NCBI RefSeq assembly: GCF_016863435.1
Contig: NZ_BOOW01000016.1
Coordinates: forward strand, 33,790 to 97,789
Direction: 5' to 3'
Length of the DNA: 64,000 bases
Origin: Sinosporangium siamense
GTDB taxonomy: Bacteria > Actinomycetota > Actinomycetes > Streptosporangiales > Streptosporangiaceae
Shown: piece by piece, positions 27,272 through 35,519 of the stretch
Layout of the letters: each line of letters begins with the position of its first letter
Position numbering within the stretch: position 1 is the stretch's first letter
Made by a program: the position numbers and the translations under genes
The notes under the pieces: model-generated
What the model was told of the DNA's origin: nothing
The model's input: the letters and a program-made list of their open reading frames with translations, nothing else
The model's database searches: none

Positions 27272-27699
27272 CACGTCTGGAAGCCGCCCTTGCGGTAGGC
27301 CGCGATCTTGGCAAACGAGCTGAGCAACGAGGACAGCACGAACGCCAGGTAGACGGCGTTGGCGATCCAGAAGTGGCGCAGCTCGGCGATGGCCATGACC
27401 AGTGCGGCTATCATGCCGATGACGACGATCGACTGCCCGATGCGCTCACTAACCTGGTCGATCTCACGGTCGCGCTCGTCAGCGCGCTCGGCGCAGTGGC
27501 CGCCCGCGACAGCCATCACGATGTTCGCCACGATCGCGGCGACGATGGCGCCGCCGATGGTCCACAGCAGAGTTCCCGCGTATGCGACGTCGGCGAGCGG
27601 GCCGTCGCCGATCCGGCTCAGGACGGTCGCCACGTAGATCGTGTACGCGCCGACGGACACCACGATCATCACCCAGGCGCGCTTCTCCGCGAAACTCAT
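27268..27699 (-). CDS. DUF2178-like membrane protein
   Basis: About 143 residues with four hydrophobic segments and a polar loop with a charged stretch ([19 protein letters not shown]). It matches the general layout of membrane proteins encoded just before short XRE regulators. ATG 27699 is preceded by GGAGAGTGGC; ATG 27711 is possible but lacks a ribosome binding site. First gene of the operon, behind the promoter at 27737-27765. Confidence 0.78.
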   Translation of the reverse strand: MSFAEKRAWVMIVVSVGAYTIYVATVLSRIGDGPLADVAYAGTLLWTIGGAIVAAIVANIVMAVAGGHCAERADERDREIDQVSERIGQSIVVIGMIAALVMAIAELRHFWIANAVYLAFVLSSLLSSFAKIAAYRKGGFQTW

Positions 27700-27736
27700 G
27701 CCACTCTCCATGTAAAGCAAAGCTGACATCCCCACT

Positions 27737-27765
27737 AATGTAAAGAACCCCAAACGTCATGTCAA
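27737..27765 (-). promoter_or_regulatory. sigma70-like promoter of the membrane protein/XRE/MDR operon
   Basis: On the minus strand TTGACA, 17 bases, TACATT. Spacing is ideal, and this is the best vegetative-type promoter I see in the window. TGTAAA hexamers flank and overlap the -10 region and may be operator half-sites. Confidence 0.7.
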
Positions 27766-27844
27766 AGTTTATTTACACGGGTGATCCGCGACGCCACGGC
27801 GCGACCGGCGCGGTGTTGCCCCAAACGTCCACAGTCGACGCGGT

Positions 27845-28504
27845 TCAGGGGCGACGGTCGACGAAGCCCGTACGGTACGCCCAGACGACGGCCTGGGTGC
27901 GGTCGCGGACGCCCAGTTTGCCCAGGACGTTTTTGATGTGGGTCTTCACCGTCTCCAAGGACACATGCATGGAGCGTGCGATCTCGGTGTTGGACATACC
28001 CCCCGCGAGGGCGCGCAGGACGTCGGCTTCGCGTTCGGTTAGGCGGGCGGCGAGGGCGGCGGTGGGGTCGCCGCCGGTGTGGCGGGCGGCGTGGGCGGTG
28101 AGGAGGCGGCGGGTGACGGAGGGGGCGAGGAGGGCGTCGCCGGAGGCGACGGTGCGGATGCCCGCGACGACCTGTTCTGGGGTGGCACGTTTGAGGAGGA
28201 AGCCGTCGGCGCCGGCGGCGATGGAGTCGTCGACGACCTCGTCGAGGTCGAAGGTGGTGAGCACGAGCACCCGCGGCCGGGGCTGCGGCCAGGAGGTGAT
28301 CTCGCGGGTGGCGTTGATCCCGTTGTAGCCGGGCATGCGGATGTCCATGACGACGACGTCGGGTCTGGTGGCCCGCACCCCCTCGATCGCCTCGCGGCCG
28401 TTGCGGGCCTCGCCGACGACGCTGATGTCGGGTTCGGCCTGGAGGAGGGCGCGCAAACCACCTCTGATCAGGGTGTCGTCGTCGGCGAGAAATACGGTGA
28501 TCAC
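27845..28504 (-). CDS. LuxR/NarL-family response regulator
   Basis: 219 residues. Receiver domain with the acidic pocket DDD near the N-terminus, phospho-acceptor Asp in VVVMDIRMP and Lys in GFLLKRA; C-terminal HTH_LuxR (LTEREADVLRALAGGMSNTEIA). GTG 28504 overlaps the stop of the kinase gene (GTGA), so the pair is translationally coupled. It is phosphorylated by that kinase and then binds DNA. The target is unknown; the divergent DUF2306 gene beyond the kinase is one candidate. Confidence 0.94.
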   Translation of the reverse strand: MITVFLADDDTLIRGGLRALLQAEPDISVVGEARNGREAIEGVRATRPDVVVMDIRMPGYNGINATREITSWPQPRPRVLVLTTFDLDEVVDDSIAAGADGFLLKRATPEQVVAGIRTVASGDALLAPSVTRRLLTAHAARHTGGDPTAALAARLTEREADVLRALAGGMSNTEIARSMHVSLETVKTHIKNVLGKLGVRDRTQAVVWAYRTGFVDRRP

Positions 28505-29652
28505 GTCCGTGCCGCCGCTCTGACCGGCAGGGTCGCGCGTACGGCGAAGCCCTCCCGCACCGGCCCCGCGAAGAACTCGCCGCCTTCGAGATGGGCGCGC
28601 TCCCGCATGTTGACGAGCCCGCGGCCGGGGCGGGGCTCGGGGAAACCGTGCCCTTCGTTGAGGACCTCGATCCGGACCGCGGCGCCCTCCTGCGCCACGC
28701 CGACACGTATGCGGCCGGTCTCGGTGTGGCGGAGCGCGTTGGTGACGGCCTCCTGGACGATGCGGTAGGCCGCCCGCGCCCCGCCTGCCTCCAGATCGAC
28801 CTGCCCGATGTGCAGGTCGAGTTCACGTCCCGCCGCCTGCACACGGCCGGCCAGGTCAAAGAGGGAGAGATCGGTCAAGTCGGCGGACGGCGTGCGATCG
28901 GCGGGGTGGAGGACACGGACGAGGCGGTCGAGTTCGTCGAGGGCCTCCCTGCCGACGGTCTCGATATGCGTCAGTGCCTCGTGGCTGAAGGACGGGTTGT
29001 CGGCGAAGACGCGCCGGCCGACACCAGCCTGCATGACCATCACATTGACGGCGTGGCCCAGCGCGTCGTGCAGCTCCCGGGCGAGGTTGGCGCGCTCTTC
29101 GATGAGCACACGTTCGGCGTGCGCCTCCCGCTCGCGTGCCTCGGAAAGGAGGCGGGCCTCGACGGCGGCGGCACGGACGCGGCGGCTGCGGGCGGCGTCG
29201 CCGCCGACGGTGGCGATGAGGAAGCACATGGTGATGCCCGACAGTTCCAGCATGCCCGCGGGTTCGCGGTCCAGGGCGATGTAGAAACCGACGGCCAGCA
29301 CGGTGGCGGCGACCCCGATGCCGCGCCGCCACCAGACGCCGGTCAGGGAAAAGCAGGTGAACAGCGCGATCCAGGCGGGCCACTGCACCACCGTGGCGGC
29401 ATAACCGGCCGCCGCGTTGGCGGCCAGGATCAGCGACGCGGCGACGGTGACGAGTTCGGGGGCGGTCCGCCGCCAGATGAGGCACAACGCCGACGCCAGG
29501 GCGAGGCCGGGCCCGGCGGCGTCGAGGCCGCGGTAGGGCGGACTGGCCGGTGCCGCGAGGCTCACGGCGACCGCCATCACGACCAGCCCGCCCACGAGCC
29601 ACATGTCGGCACGGGTCGGTCGTGCGGTGCCTTTCGGCCGGGGGATGCGCAT
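28501..29652 (-). CDS. sensor histidine kinase (HisKA_3 type)
   Basis: About 383 residues. Four or five membrane helices fill the first ~150 residues; then a dimerisation/phospho-acceptor helix with His in RELHDALGHAVNVM and a HATPase_c domain with the N box (ALRHT), NEGHGFPE and GRGLVNMRERA. ATG 29652 is preceded by GATGGGG; an in-frame extension to 29721 lacks a site. This layout is common for actinomycete kinases that sense the membrane or cell wall. Partner: the response regulator downstream. Confidence 0.92.
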   Translation of the reverse strand: MRIPRPKGTARPTRADMWLVGGLVVMAVAVSLAAPASPPYRGLDAAGPGLALASALCLIWRRTAPELVTVAASLILAANAAAGYAATVVQWPAWIALFTCFSLTGVWWRRGIGVAATVLAVGFYIALDREPAGMLELSGITMCFLIATVGGDAARSRRVRAAAVEARLLSEAREREAHAERVLIEERANLARELHDALGHAVNVMVMQAGVGRRVFADNPSFSHEALTHIETVGREALDELDRLVRVLHPADRTPSADLTDLSLFDLAGRVQAAGRELDLHIGQVDLEAGGARAAYRIVQEAVTNALRHTETGRIRVGVAQEGAAVRIEVLNEGHGFPEPRPGRGLVNMRERAHLEGGEFFAGPVREGFAVRATLPVRAAART

Positions 29653-29718
29653 GCCCCATCGTGCACCTGCCGCCCATGTGCAGGTCAACTCACCTCCCTC
29701 AAATGAGGGAGACGCCTT

Positions 29719-29732
29719 CACTCACCTGAGTG
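29719..29732. promoter_or_regulatory. palindrome in divergent promoter region
   Basis: CACTCA-CC-TGAGTG in the 147-base gap between the kinase gene (-) and the DUF2306 gene (+). It is a candidate site for the response regulator. Confidence 0.3.
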
Positions 29733-29799
29733 GCGACCGCCGAGGCACCCCGGCCGTACGTTGTGGCGGTCCCGCGAGCGAGTGGAAAGGACGTGCCCC

Positions 29800-30516
29800 A
29801 TGGTTGTGGTCGGAGGCCGAAGCAGAGGACGAGTCGTCGGCTGGTGGTGGATCGCTTTGAGCGCCGTCGCCATCGCGGTGCTGGCCGTCGTGCCATACCT
29901 GTCCGGCCCGCTGCACACCCTCGGCGACGACGGGCTGGCGGCCAACTATGCGTATCGGCCGCAGTGGGTCAAGGTCGCCTTCTACGTGCACGTCGTCAGC
30001 GGTGGGCTGGCGCTGCTGCTGTCGCCGGTGCAGTTCGCGGCCCGCCTGCGTGCCCGGGTGCCTCGCGTGCACCGTGTCTGCGGGCGTGTCACCTTTGTCT
30101 CCTTGGTGGCGGCGGGTGGCGCGGGCCTGGTGCTGGCCCCGTTCAGCCTGGCGGGCATGACGGGCACCCTCGGTTTCGGGGCCCTCGGGATCTTGACGTT
30201 GGTCTTCGCCGCGGCGGCCTTCCTGGCCATCAGGCGCGGTGACGTCGCCGCCCACCAGCGGTGGGCCGTGCGGACCTTCGCCCTCATCTACGCCGGGGTG
30301 ATGCTGCGGTTGTGGCAGATGACACTCGTCCCGCTCCAAGTGGCGGTGTACGGCATAGCGGAGGACGTGGCCTTCGATCGGTCTTACGGGCTAATGCCGT
30401 TCTTGTCGTGGGTGCCCAATCTCCTGGTGGCCGAGTGGATGTTGCGCCGGCAGCGGCGGCGGTCCCCCGCCTCGGGCGCGGGGCCCCGGGTCCGGTCGCA
30501 TAACGCCGTTCCCTAG
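29800..30516 (+). CDS. DUF2306-type membrane protein
   Basis: 238 residues with about six or seven membrane helices. Conserved-looking features are VHVVSGGLALLLSPVQF, RVHRVCGRVTF and RRGDVAAHQRWAVRTFAL, which fit DUF2306 membrane proteins with conserved His residues. ATG 29800 follows GGAAAGGA. It is divergent from the two-component pair, a common arrangement for a regulated target gene. Biochemical role unknown. Confidence 0.82.
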   Translation: MVVVGGRSRGRVVGWWWIALSAVAIAVLAVVPYLSGPLHTLGDDGLAANYAYRPQWVKVAFYVHVVSGGLALLLSPVQFAARLRARVPRVHRVCGRVTFVSLVAAGGAGLVLAPFSLAGMTGTLGFGALGILTLVFAAAAFLAIRRGDVAAHQRWAVRTFALIYAGVMLRLWQMTLVPLQVAVYGIAEDVAFDRSYGLMPFLSWVPNLLVAEWMLRRQRRRSPASGAGPRVRSHNAVP

Positions 30517-30556
30517 TCGCCCGGCACGGCGGGCTGCGCCGTACCCCGCCGCAGGG

Positions 30557-30587
30557 TTGACCTGAAGTTTGCTTGAGGTTTTACGGT
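30557..30587 (+). promoter_or_regulatory. MerR-type promoter without a gene
   Basis: TTGACC, a 19-base spacer and TACGGT. Inside the spacer is CCTGAAGTTTGCTTGAGG, a palindrome with one mismatch. A stretched spacer with a central palindrome is the hallmark of MerR/SoxR-family promoters. It points into the 3' end of a dead protease gene on the other strand, and no MerR gene lies in the window. Confidence 0.55.
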
Positions 30588-30610
30588 CCGGAGGGAACGT
30601 GCTCTTCGGA

Positions 30611-31378
30611 TCAGCCGATCCCGTAGGCGCGGATGACCGTCTGCACGACCTTGTTGCCCGCCCTGTCCACGGCGGTGCCGCGCAGCGACACCGCGCCCGG
30701 TGAGCCGGGGTTGGTCACCTGGGCGGTCCACGTGGCGCCGCGCCGCTTCACCGGTAGAGGCTGCCAGGTGGCGCCGTCGTCGGTGGACACCTCCAGGGTG
30801 AGCGACCGCACCCCGGAGCGGGCCGCGCCCGGGTTGCGCTCGATCCGGACCGGCACCCTGATCACGGAGCCGGGCTTGGCAGGTGCCCGCGGCGAGCCTG
30901 GCGCCGGTGAGCTGCCTCCACGTCGCGGCGGCGTCCGACTTGGACACCTTCTGGGCGGACATGTCCAGCCCGGCGATCTGCGTCCCGCTCTTCAGCGGCG
31001 AGGCGCGCGTGATCAGGGGGATGTCGGTCCGGTCGGCGTCGCCGTACCTCCACTTGAGCAACTGGGTGACGTCGAACAGCCGCTCGTCCAGCATGCCCTC
31101 GGCGATGAGCCGTCTGGCGTCGGACGTGATCACATGCAGATGTCCGTCGCGCGTCTGCCGCCCGAAACTCACCTGCTCCCGGCCGGGGGCGGGCTCCACA
31201 CGGTGGCCGGCCGCCGTCAGCACCACCTTGTCCCCGGTGATCAGAGTGACGGTGCCTTGCGGGGGTCCTGCTCCCCCGGCGCCTCGCGGGGGCTCCGCCC
31301 CGAGGCCGCCCAGGCGGGAGTCGCCGTCATCCCCGCGAGGAGCACTAAGACCAGCCCGTGCCTCATGCTCAAGCTCAT
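30611..31378 (-). pseudogene. S8 protease remnant: catalytic core deleted, frameshifted
   Basis: Three pieces lie in order on the minus strand. ATG 31378 opens a signal peptide (MRHGLVLVLLAGMTATPAWA). After a frameshift in a GC-rich run near 31270-31290 comes the propeptide of actinomycete subtilases (VTLITGDKVVLTAAGHRVEP ... LLKWRYGDADRTDIPLI). At about 30890 this joins, in another frame, the C-terminal beta domain (VSTDDGATWQPLPVK ... TAVDRAGNKVVQ) and its stop at 30611. The whole catalytic domain with Asp, His and Ser is gone, roughly 800 residues by comparison with such enzymes. It cannot make an active protease. Confidence 0.8.
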
Positions 31379-31619
31379 GTACGAGCCCCTTTCTCAGAAG
31401 AAGATCTCGTTCCTCTTTGTCGTGGGGCTCGGGAAGAGTTCACATCCCGCAGGAAATGTTCTTGATGGGCTCGTCGGCGCCCTACGCCGGCAGGCAAGAA
31501 CCGACCGGACCGCCTCACACGGATCCAAGTCCGGCCGGGCCGCCAGGACGGGTGATCGAATGGCTTGTCCACGTAGTGGCTTTATCGTGATCTTTGACGA
31601 CGACAACTACGAGACGGAA

Positions 31620-32543
31620 ATGGACCACGATATGAGGAATCCCCGTGCACTCCGTACGGCATCTCTGCTGTTGAGCGCTGCTCTCGCCGCTGTGACGGCA
31701 GCGGCTACGCCGGCTGCCGCCGTACAGGGGCGGCCGTCGCCTGAGGCTGTCGCCCGCAAGGAGTTGCGTGCTCTGGAGGTGTCTTTCGCGGGGCGCATCG
31801 GTGCCTATGCCGTCGACACCGCCACGGGCAAGACGGTGTCCTATCGGGCCGGTGAGCGTTTTCCGCTTTTGTCCACCTTCAAGGCGCCTGTTTGTGCTGC
31901 CGCGCTGCACAAGGCTCGCACCAGCGAGCCCGGCCTGATGGACAAGGTGGTCAAGTGGACCGCAGCCGACTTGAAGCCCCACTCGCCGACGACCGAGAAG
32001 TACGTCAAAGAGGGCCTGACCGTGGCACAGTTGTGCGAGGCGACCATCACCTTGAGCGACAACACCGCCGGCAACATGGTGCTCAAGCAGATCGGCGGAC
32101 CTGCGGGGATGACCAGATATTTCCGGACGCTGAAGGACCCGCGTTCCCGTCTCGACCGGTGGGAGACCGAACTCAACGACTGGACGCCCAAGGACAAGCG
32201 CGACACCACCACGCCCGCCGCCATCTCCCATAGCCTGCGCGCCATCACGGCCGGGAACGCCCTCCACCCCAAGGACCGCGAGCGGCTCAACGGCTGGCTG
32301 ATCGCAAACCAGACCGGCGACGAGCGCATCCGCGCGGGCCTGCCCAAGACTTGGACCATCGGCGATAAGACTGGCACCAACACCGCGATCGGGGCAGGCA
32401 ACGACATCGCGATCATCTGGCCGGGTAAGTCGGCCGCGCCGATCGTCATGGCCGTCTACACGAACCGCGACACCGCCACGGTCGACAACCAGGTCATCGC
32501 GAAGACCGCCACCATCCTGGCCCGCGGTCTGGGCAAACTCTGA
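31620..32543 (+). CDS. class A beta-lactamase
   Basis: 307 residues with an N-terminal export signal (LLLSAALAAVTAAATPAAAVQG). All active-site elements of class A serine beta-lactamases are present: STFK (Ser70, Lys73), SDN (Ser130), RWETELN with Glu166 on the omega loop, and KTGT (Lys234). It opens penicillin-type beta-lactam rings outside the membrane. ATG 31620 is preceded by GAGACGGAA; an in-frame ATG at 31632 would also keep the signal. No BlaR/BlaI gene is nearby, so expression is probably constitutive or controlled elsewhere. Confidence 0.93.
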   Translation: MDHDMRNPRALRTASLLLSAALAAVTAAATPAAAVQGRPSPEAVARKELRALEVSFAGRIGAYAVDTATGKTVSYRAGERFPLLSTFKAPVCAAALHKARTSEPGLMDKVVKWTAADLKPHSPTTEKYVKEGLTVAQLCEATITLSDNTAGNMVLKQIGGPAGMTRYFRTLKDPRSRLDRWETELNDWTPKDKRDTTTPAAISHSLRAITAGNALHPKDRERLNGWLIANQTGDERIRAGLPKTWTIGDKTGTNTAIGAGNDIAIIWPGKSAAPIVMAVYTNRDTATVDNQVIAKTATILARGLGKL

Positions 32544-32544
32544 T

Positions 32545-32575
32545 ACCGCGGCGGATCCGCCTCGTGTTCCGCGGT
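32545..32575 (+). terminator. terminator hairpin after beta-lactamase gene
   Basis: ACCGCGG and CCGCGGT, seven perfect pairs, loop of 17 bases holding the inner palindrome CGGATCCG. It starts two bases after the stop codon. Confidence 0.6.
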
Positions 32576-32786
32576 TGATGCCTTCTGCGGTTCCCCGTCC
32601 CCCGGCTCTCAGAGCTTCAGTATTGCCTGCAGGAACACCCTTTCCCGAGAACGGGGATCATGGTTTAGCTCTCGAAGTAAGGTTTCTGCTTCATGGGCCC
32701 TCACCTGCGCTAGAAGCGTTTGGGGGAGAAGGGCAGACGTCAGCTAGCGTTACCACCGTTGACGTCGAGTCCTGGTGGTGACGGTG

Positions 32787-33413
32787 ATGGCGGCGGAGGA
32801 ATCGAAGTCCAGGGGCACGGCGGCGGCGCCGCGGCGCCGCCGTGACGCCGCAGCGACGCGGCAGGCGCTGCTGGAGGTGGCCCGCGAGCGGTTCGCTCGT
32901 GACCGCTTCGAGGCGGTCAGTGTCAGGGACATCGCCGCGGAGGTCGGCGTCAACGTCGCCCTGGTGTACCGCTACTTCGGGTCCAAAGCAGGGCTGTTCG
33001 CCACGGCGGCGGCGGACTCGGCGATGTTCGGGCAATTGGACGTACCGGCCGAGGAACTGCCTGACCGGATGGCCGAGCTGCTGGCGTCCAGCGGGGCGCA
33101 CTCACCCGGCCTGGACGACCTGGTCACGGTCTGGCGGCTCATCGGGGAGACCTCCGATGAGGAGGGGCTGCCCGAGAAGGTGCGGGACTACGCCGAGAAC
33201 AATGTCGTCGGGCCGTTCGCCACGGTCGCGGCAGGCGATGACCCGCGGCTGCGCGCGGAGCTGGCCGCCGCGCTTCTCGCCGGCATCAGGGTGCTGCGGT
33301 GGGCGTCCCCGCAGGGACGGCTGGCCACCGCGCCACCCGAGCAGGTGGTCGAGTACATCCGCCGGGGAGTGCGAGCACTGCTGCACGGCAGTGCCGGGGA
33401 AGGCAGTAAGTAA
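32787..33413 (+). CDS. TetR-family transcriptional regulator
   Basis: About 208 residues: N-terminal HTH (VSVRDIAAEVGVNVALVYRYFGSKAGLF) after a basic tail, then an all-helical ligand and dimer domain. ATG 32787 is chosen; GTG 32775 is in frame, and neither has a clear ribosome binding site. Two operators follow it directly (33408-33425, overlapping its stop codon, and 33453-33470), before a hydrolase gene on the same strand. The natural reading is that it represses that hydrolase. Confidence 0.88.
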   Translation: MAAEESKSRGTAAAPRRRRDAAATRQALLEVARERFARDRFEAVSVRDIAAEVGVNVALVYRYFGSKAGLFATAAADSAMFGQLDVPAEELPDRMAELLASSGAHSPGLDDLVTVWRLIGETSDEEGLPEKVRDYAENNVVGPFATVAAGDDPRLRAELAAALLAGIRVLRWASPQGRLATAPPEQVVEYIRRGVRALLHGSAGEGSK

Positions 33414-33425
33414 ACGCATTTACTT
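33408..33425. promoter_or_regulatory. TetR-type operator O1
   Basis: AAGTAAA-CGCA-TTTACTT, perfect seven-base arms, overlapping the TetR stop codon. Centre 45 bases from O2. Confidence 0.7.
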
Positions 33426-33452
33426 ACTGAACGGGGTGACGCTATCGTGCGA

Positions 33453-33470
33453 ATGTAAACGTGTTTACTT
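33453..33470. promoter_or_regulatory. TetR-type operator O2
   Basis: ATGTAAACGTGTTTACTT; inner GTAAAC-GT-GTTTAC is a perfect palindrome. It shares GTAAAC and TTTACTT with O1 and lies 15 bases before the hydrolase start. Confidence 0.7.
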
Positions 33471-33485
33471 CGTATGGAGCCTGCC

Positions 33486-34319
33486 GTGAAGACACAGCGC
33501 ACGCACTACGTCACCACCACCGACGGCGTCACCATCGGCGGAACCGTGCACGGCCGGGGACGGCCACTGGTGTTCCTGCACGGGGGCATCGGCGACGGCG
33601 ACATCGACTGGAACCGGCTGCTGGAACACCTGACCGGCCGGTTCACCTGCCATCTGCCGAGCGTGCGCGGCCGTGGCCTAAGTGGCGACCACCCCGACCT
33701 CGGCCCGAGTCGGCAGGTCGACGATGTCCTCGCCTACCTCGACAGCATCGGGGGGCCGGCCGGACTGGTGGGCTGGTCCGCCGGCGCCAACCTGGCACTC
33801 GGCGCGGCAGCGCGGTCCGACGCGGTGGACGCGGTGGTCCTCGTGGAGCCTCCGATGCGTGGCCTGATGGACGAGCGGGAGCAAGCGGTCATCGGCGACG
33901 CCGTCGCCCGGATGGGAGAACTGGCCGCCGAAGGCCACTTGACGGCTGCGGTCCGTGCATTCGCGAGCGGGCCCTTCAACGACGAGGAGATGGCCGTGGC
34001 CGAGGACGCCGGCTACTTCGAAGCCACAGCCCGCTATGTCCCGCACCTGCTCAACATGCTCCAGCAAGTGGTGGCCTACGCAGGCCCCACCGCTGAGGAT
34101 CCGGCCGTGCTCGGCGCGATCTCCGCTCCGGTGCTGGTGCTGCACGGATCCGACACCATGCCCTTCTACCACGCCAGCGCGCGGCACGTGGCCGGCCACA
34201 TCCCCAACGCGCAGGTGCGCGAGATCTCCGGCGCCGGGCACGCCGCCCCGCTCACCCATCCCGAGACACTCGCCAAGACATTCGCCGAGTTCTTCGTAGC
34301 AGCGCGGCTTGCTTCATAA
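33486..34319 (+). CDS. alpha/beta hydrolase
   Basis: 277 residues. Oxyanion loop HGGIGDG, nucleophile elbow GWSAGA with Ser, acid region LVLHGSDTMPF and catalytic His in GAGHAAPL. Esterase or C-C hydrolase activity is likely; the substrate is not readable. GTG 33486 follows GGAG; ATG 33474 lies too close to operator O2. It sits behind a TetR gene and two palindromic operators, which suggests induction by a small molecule. Confidence 0.87.
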   Translation: MKTQRTHYVTTTDGVTIGGTVHGRGRPLVFLHGGIGDGDIDWNRLLEHLTGRFTCHLPSVRGRGLSGDHPDLGPSRQVDDVLAYLDSIGGPAGLVGWSAGANLALGAAARSDAVDAVVLVEPPMRGLMDEREQAVIGDAVARMGELAAEGHLTAAVRAFASGPFNDEEMAVAEDAGYFEATARYVPHLLNMLQQVVAYAGPTAEDPAVLGAISAPVLVLHGSDTMPFYHASARHVAGHIPNAQVREISGAGHAAPLTHPETLAKTFAEFFVAARLAS

Positions 34320-34793
34320 GCGGCCGTTGCAGATCCCCCCGACTCGGTCCAGCGGCAGGCCAAGAAAGACGGTGTCAGCGGCTTCGCTTCCGCGCTGCAT
34401 CTTGACCTGTTCCTCCCATAGTGCGCACGCTGATCTGCCCCTACAAGGTCACTCGCGGCGTCAGCAGCCGGCCGATCTCGAACGACTTGACCGGCAGCGG
34501 CGCGTGCGACTGGGTGGCCGACCGCGTTGATGCGCGCGTCCCGGACGGCACTCTCATCCCGGTCGACCGGCTCGCCGAGCGGAGGCCGTACTACTCGGGA
34601 AAGTATCGCCAGCGCTGAGTGAATGAAAAGCGTTCTCTGTTCAACCCGGTCGAATCCCGCTTGCTGCCCAGGCGTCGGGCTCTATGAAGACCAGGGTGTA
34701 CGGCAAAAGCCCGGTACGGATGAGTCCCTTCCAGGTCTCGGTGGGCTGAACGGTGATGCCGCGGCGAGCTGGCTCGGCGCCGGGGGCTGTCTG
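34320..34793. other. intergenic region with IS remnant
   Basis: 474 bases between the hydrolase (+) and the amidohydrolase operon (-). It holds the IS5-type transposase piece at 34421-34618. At 34668-34760 the minus strand has a frame with coding-like bias (TWKGLIRTGLLPYTLVFIEP), ending in a stop, which I cannot assign. Confidence 0.5.
34421..34618 (+). pseudogene. IS5-family transposase fragment (DDE_Tnp_4)
   Basis: 65 codons, of which the last ~30 read DARVPDGTLIPVDRLAERRP and YYSGKYRQR, then a stop. The block D-G-T-L-x-P-x-D-R followed by RPYYSGKH is the first catalytic Asp region of DDE_Tnp_4 transposases. The N-terminal DNA-binding part and the rest of the catalytic domain are missing, and no terminal inverted repeats are evident. 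Confidence 0.65.
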
Positions 34794-35519
34794 TCAGGCA
34801 ACAGGAAGGCGGAAAAGGGTGGCCGCGTTGCGCCAGGCGAGGTGTTCCTGGGTTTTGGGGTCCAGGTTGGCGGCGGCTATGGCGCCGTAGGCGGAGGAGG
34901 GGTCGATGAGGGTGGCGTCGGTGCCGAAGAGGAGTTGGCGGGGGTCCACGGCGGCGGCGACCTGGGTGATGCGGCCGGTGGGGAAGTGGGACCAGCAGGG
35001 TTCGAGGTAGAGGCGGTCGCAGGCGCGGGCGGCCTCGATGGCGTGGGGATAGCCATCGGCGCCCATGTGACCGGCTATGACGCGGAGGCCGGGGATGTCA
35101 TGGCACAGGGCGGCCAGGTCCAGGACGGATCGGCCCCAGGTGTGCACCAGGGCGGGGACGTCGAACGAGGCGACCAGGCTCAGGGCTTCGCGCAACTGGG
35201 GGGAGGTCACCGGGGAGCCGGTGTAGTCGGTGTGGATCTTTACGCCTACGAAGCGGCCGGTGGGCAGGAGCGTACGGAGGTCCTGGGCGGCGTCTCGAAG
35301 GCGGCGGGGGTTGACGGTGACGTAGCCGTAGAGACGGTCATTTGCCTCCAGGACCGAGGCCAGGGCGCGGTTGCCGGTGGGGGCGTCGTAGATGACGGCT
35401 TCGGTGGCCGAGACGATGGCCAGGTCGATGCCGTAGCGGTCCATGGTGGCGAGGTTGGCCTCGGCCACGTCCATGGTGAAGAACCAGGGGCCCCAGTGGG
35501 CGTGGACGTCGATGATCAT
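34794..35519 (-). CDS. amidohydrolase family 2 (TIM-barrel metal-dependent hydrolase)
   Basis: 241 residues. DVHAHWGPW is the first metal-binding motif (HxH), VHTWG and AGHMGADGYPHAIEAARA supply further His, and LLFGTDATLI carries the catalytic Asp. The family covers decarboxylases, lactonases and hydrolases. ATG 35519 overlaps the stop of the upstream gene (ATGA). It is the second gene of an operon behind operator copy 3, so it may share a regulon with the epimerase/lyase locus. Confidence 0.88.
   Translation of the reverse strand: MIIDVHAHWGPWFFTMDVAEANLATMDRYGIDLAIVSATEAVIYDAPTGNRALASVLEANDRLYGYVTVNPRRLRDAAQDLRTLLPTGRFVGVKIHTDYTGSPVTSPQLREALSLVASFDVPALVHTWGRSVLDLAALCHDIPGLRVIAGHMGADGYPHAIEAARACDRLYLEPCWSHFPTGRITQVAAAVDPRQLLFGTDATLIDPSSAYGAIAAANLDPKTQEHLAWRNAATLFRLPVA

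Noticed and set aside
30581..30598. TTACGGTC half-site, possible fourth operator copy
   Set aside because: The second half (GAGGGAAC) does not match GACCGTAA, and the bases are explained better as the -10 end of the MerR-type promoter.
34668..34760. Minus-strand frame TWKGLIRTGLLPYTLVFIEP
   Set aside because: Coding-like but short and without a start; not listed as a gene, only mentioned under the intergenic region.
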